NCBI RefSeq assembly: GCF_021648885.1
Contig: NZ_JAKJHZ010000007.1
Coordinates: 434,001-498,000, forward strand
DNA from: Nocardioides potassii
Lineage (GTDB): Bacteria > Actinomycetota > Actinomycetes > Propionibacteriales > Nocardioidaceae
Reading direction: 5' to 3'
DNA: 64,000 nt
Part shown: piece after piece, positions 61,187 through 64,000 of the stretch
Layout: each line of letters starts with the position of its first letter
How positions within the stretch are numbered: the first letter of the stretch is position 1
Made by a program: the position numbers and the translations under genes
The notes under the pieces: model-generated
What the model saw: only the letters and a program-made list of their open reading frames with translations
What the model was told of the DNA's origin: nothing
Database searches by the model: none

Positions 61187-63748
61187 ATGCTCCGGCTGAC
61201 CTGGCGCAACCTGCTCGCTCGCAAGGTGCGCCTGCTGATGAGCACGCTCGCGATCGTCCTCGGCATCGGCTTCCTCGCCGGCGTGATGACCTTCAGCAGC
61301 GGGCTCAACAAGACCTTCGACAACATCCTCGAGGGCTCGACCTCGGACGCCGTTGTGCGGCCGGCCGGCGACCTCCAGGGCGCGAACGCCGGTGTCAGCA
61401 CGAGCCAGGTCGTGACGCCTGCCGACGTCGACGAGCTCGCGGCCCTGCCCCAGGTGAAGGAGGCGGTCGGGTCCATCGACGGCGTCGGCTCGTTCCTGCT
61501 CGGCAAGGACGACAAGCTCGTCGGCGGCCAGGGCGCGCCGACGCTGGCGTTCAACTACGCCCCGAGCGAGAACATCGCCGGCGAGCAGATCCTCGAGCTC
61601 AGTGCGGGTCGCTGGCCCGAGAAGCCGGGCGAGGTCGTCCTCGACACCTCCTCGGCCGAGCGCGGCTCCTACGGGCTCGGCGACACCGTGAGCCTGATCG
61701 TGCCGAGCGGCAAGGACCCCGAGCGGAAGTTCACCCTGGTCGGCACGGCCGACTTCAACGGCGGCGGAACGGCAGGAGCGACGCTGGTGCTGCTCGACAC
61801 CGCCGAGGCGCAGGACATCTTCCTCGACGGCCAGGACGCCTTCACCACCGTCTCGCTGACCGCTGCGGACGGGGTGTCGCAGCAGCAGCTCGCCGACGCC
61901 GCCAAGACTGTTGCGCCGAAGGGCTTCACCGCGGTCACCGGTGACGAGGTCGTCAAGGAGTCGCAGCAGCAGATCGGCCAGTTCCTCGACGTGATCTCCT
62001 ACTTCCTCGTGGCCTTCGCCGTGATCGCGATCGTGGTCGGGGCGTTCATCATCTTCAACACCTTCTCGATCCTGGTCTCCCAGCGCGTGCGCGAGTCCGC
62101 GCTGCTGCGCGCGCTGGGCGCGAGCAAGCGGCAGGTCACCCGCTCGGTGCTGGTCGAGGCCTTCCTCATGGCGATCGTCGGCTCCACGCTCGGACTCCTG
62201 CTCGGGCTCGGCCTGTCCCGTGCGCTCGCCGGCCTCTTCCGCACCTTCGGCCTCGACATCGCCGGCGAGGTGCTGACCCTGACGCCGTTCACGATCGTGG
62301 CGGGCTACGTCGTCGGCATCGTCGTCACGATGCTCGCGGCCTACGTCCCGGCCCGTCGTGCCGCGAAGGTGCCGCCGGTCGCGGCAATGCGCGACGACCT
62401 CGTCGTGCAGGAGAAGGGCATGACGCGCCGGCTGGTGCTGGGCTCGATCGCCATGGTGATCGGTACGGCGCTGGCCGCGGCGGGACTGGCCGGCGCCCCC
62501 GGCACCGACGCGATCTGGATCGGCGCTGGCGCGGTCATCTGGGTCGTCACCACCGCCGTCCTCGCGCCGGTGCTCGGCCACCCGGTGCTCGTCGCGTGCC
62601 GTTCCGTCTTCGGTCGGCTGTTCCGCACCCCGGGTCGGCTGGCCGGGGAGAACGCGCTGCGCAACCCCCGCCGCACCGGTGCGACCGCCTCCGCGCTGAT
62701 GATCGGCCTCGCCGTCGTCTCCGCTGTCGGCGTGCTCGCCTCGTCGCTCGGCGCCACGCAGGACAAGATCGTCGACAAGGAGTTCACGGCCGACTTCCTG
62801 GTCCAGATGCCCACCTTCCAGGGCTTCCCGGCGCGCTACGGCAACGAGATGGAGAAGATCAACGGCATCGCCGAGGTCTCGCGGCAGCAGGGATCGCCCG
62901 TCAGCGTCGAGGTGCCGGGCCGGGCCAAGCCCGACCAGTCCTTCGCCGCCGCGGTGGACCCGGCGTTCTTCAAGGTCTACGACCTGAAGATGCTCGACGG
63001 CCGCGCGTCGGTGACGGGCGACCAGGTGCTGCTCAGCAAGAGCCGCGCGAGCGACTACGAGGCGGGTGTCGGCGATACGATCGAGGTCGCGTTCCCCGGC
63101 GGGAGGACGATCCCGCTCGAGGTGAGCGGCATCTTCGAGCCGACCCCGACGACCAGCGGGATCACCGTTCCGTTCTCGGTGTTCGCGGAGGCGGGCATCA
63201 AGCGCAGCGACTCCTCGATCAGCATCACCCTCGCAGACGGCGCCGACCGCAACGCGGTCAAGTCCGACCTCGAGTACACCGTCAAGGACCTGCCGATCCT
63301 GTCCGTGCAGGACAAGGAGGAGTTCAAGGACCTCATCAGCGGCCAGGTCAACCAGCTGCTCTACGTCATCTACGGCCTGCTCGCCCTCGCCGTGGTCATC
63401 GCGGTGATCGGCATCGTCAACACCCTCGGCCTCAGCGTGCTGGAGCGCACCCGCGAGATCGGCCTGCTGCGCGCGGTCGGCCTGTCGCGGCGCAAGCTGC
63501 GCTGGATGATCACCCTGGAGTCGGTGGCGATCGCGGTGCTCGGCGCCGTCCTCGGGATGGCGCTCGGGCTGGTCATCGGCGTGGTCCTGCGCGAGTCGCT
63601 CAAGGACGACCTCACCGAGCTGTCCCTCCCCCTCGGCAGCCTGGTCGCCTTCCTGGTGGTCGCGGTGCTGTTCGGCGTGCTCGCGGCCGTCGTACCCGCC
63701 ATCCGCGCCTCGCGGATGAAGGTGCTGCAGGCCATCGCCACGGACTGA
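61187..63748 (+). CDS. FtsX/MacB-type ABC transporter permease
   Basis: An 853-residue permease with two FtsX-type repeats (ten-helix type). It starts MLRLTWRNLLARKVRLL. A MacB-like extracytoplasmic domain lies at 45-260. The first FtsX unit has SQRVRESALLRALGASKRQV and a PARRAAKVPPVAAMRDD end. A second domain lies at 520-710, followed by the second unit with LERTREIGLLRAVGLSRRKL. With the ATPase it forms a mechanotransmission-type pump that moves lipids, peptides or antibiotics in the envelope. Regulation by the upstream palindrome is likely. Confidence 0.92.
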   Translation: MLRLTWRNLLARKVRLLMSTLAIVLGIGFLAGVMTFSSGLNKTFDNILEGSTSDAVVRPAGDLQGANAGVSTSQVVTPADVDELAALPQVKEAVGSIDGVGSFLLGKDDKLVGGQGAPTLAFNYAPSENIAGEQILELSAGRWPEKPGEVVLDTSSAERGSYGLGDTVSLIVPSGKDPERKFTLVGTADFNGGGTAGATLVLLDTAEAQDIFLDGQDAFTTVSLTAADGVSQQQLADAAKTVAPKGFTAVTGDEVVKESQQQIGQFLDVISYFLVAFAVIAIVVGAFIIFNTFSILVSQRVRESALLRALGASKRQVTRSVLVEAFLMAIVGSTLGLLLGLGLSRALAGLFRTFGLDIAGEVLTLTPFTIVAGYVVGIVVTMLAAYVPARRAAKVPPVAAMRDDLVVQEKGMTRRLVLGSIAMVIGTALAAAGLAGAPGTDAIWIGAGAVIWVVTTAVLAPVLGHPVLVACRSVFGRLFRTPGRLAGENALRNPRRTGATASALMIGLAVVSAVGVLASSLGATQDKIVDKEFTADFLVQMPTFQGFPARYGNEMEKINGIAEVSRQQGSPVSVEVPGRAKPDQSFAAAVDPAFFKVYDLKMLDGRASVTGDQVLLSKSRASDYEAGVGDTIEVAFPGGRTIPLEVSGIFEPTPTTSGITVPFSVFAEAGIKRSDSSISITLADGADRNAVKSDLEYTVKDLPILSVQDKEEFKDLISGQVNQLLYVIYGLLALAVVIAVIGIVNTLGLSVLERTREIGLLRAVGLSRRKLRWMITLESVAIAVLGAVLGMALGLVIGVVLRESLKDDLTELSLPLGSLVAFLVVAVLFGVLAAVVPAIRASRMKVLQAIATD

Positions 63749-63798
63749 CTACCCGGGGCGGTGAGGACATCCACGGGGTGCGGTGGCACCGTGGACGA

Positions 63799-64000
63799 GT
63801 GAGCGACACACAACTGAAGACGTCAGGGGACAGGTCCGACCGCAGCTTCTTCGGACAGCCCGGGGTGCTGGCGAACCTGTTCGGGGTCGAGCTGTGGGAG
63901 CGGTTCAGCTTCTACGGCATGCAGGGCATCCTGCTGATCTACCTCTACTACTCGGCCGCCAAGGGCGGGCTCGGCATCGACGAGGCGGTCGCCACCGGCA
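63799..64000 (+). CDS. POT/PTR-family peptide transporter, N-terminus only
   Basis: The first 67 codons of a gene that runs off the right edge, beginning at GTG 63799 (MSDTQLKTSGDRSDRS). The ELWERFSFYGMQGILLIYL stretch carries the ExxER motif of the first helix of proton-dependent oligopeptide transporters. No ribosome-binding site is visible; a weak CACCGT lies 6 nt upstream. Confidence 0.85.
   Translation, partial: MSDTQLKTSGDRSDRSFFGQPGVLANLFGVELWERFSFYGMQGILLIYLYYSAAKGGLGIDEAVATG

Overview
The window is one contiguous stretch of a high-GC actinobacterial chromosome, most likely Nocardioides or a close relative (Nocardioidaceae). The signs are very high GC, many GTG starts, Shine-Dalgarno sites mixed with many leaderless starts, and a gene order shared with other Actinobacteria near the replication origin. 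Two blocks carry that order. Positions 1-8278 match the Mycobacterium tuberculosis Rv3907c-Rv3912 set (anti-sigma factor, sigM, MurJ with its pseudokinase, a DUF6049 protein, tRNA nucleotidyltransferase). Positions 15759-33613 match Rv0046c-Rv0058 (ino1, padR, class A PBP, membrane glycosyltransferase-like protein, rpsF-ssb-rpsR-rplI, dnaB). From memory the two blocks are adjacent in Streptomyces, as here.

Layout. 1-6758: a minus-strand cell-envelope operon, DUF6049 > murJ > pseudokinase > sigM, then the anti-sigma gene start at the edge. 6827-8278: cca. 8383-15569: an accessory insert with a very large secreted M6 metalloprotease and a carbohydrate-type ABC importer (no ATPase gene) behind a LacI-type operator. 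15759-25469: ino1, its PadR neighbour, the PBP, a GT-C-like membrane protein, an amino-acid racemase-like/FemX-like pair, and a repeat-rich surface protein with its sortase. 25481-33613: endonuclease IV, a Ser/Thr kinase, the rpsF-ssb-rpsR-rplI operon, a MATE exporter, a 537-bp noncoding region with DnaA boxes, and dnaB.

33632-64000 is mostly accessory: an HDOD protein, a BLUF photoreceptor, a Mn2+-riboswitch-controlled UPF0016/GDT1 transporter, redox enzymes, a Fur-family regulator with katG, a GH16-like protein, VOC, MOSC and two DinB-like proteins, an MFS exporter, a lipoprotein hydrolase, an ECF sigma factor with a fused SnoaL-like domain, small membrane proteins, an unusual flavin oxidoreductase next to a Na+/H+ antiporter fused to a UBP zinc finger, an ArsR/AHSA1/RibD-like operon, a soluble Ser/Thr kinase, a WYL regulator divergent from a hydrolase, a LysE exporter, a MacB/FtsX-type ABC exporter, and the start of a POT peptide transporter.

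Regulation is unusually readable. At least 18 genes have a TAnnnT -10 hexamer 6-8 nt before the start codon, which implies leaderless mRNAs and fixes many starts. Clear operators precede the ABC importer (LacI type), Fur/katG, the ArsR operon, the WYL pair and the ABC exporter. I saw no tRNA, rRNA, insertion sequence, prophage or CRISPR array.
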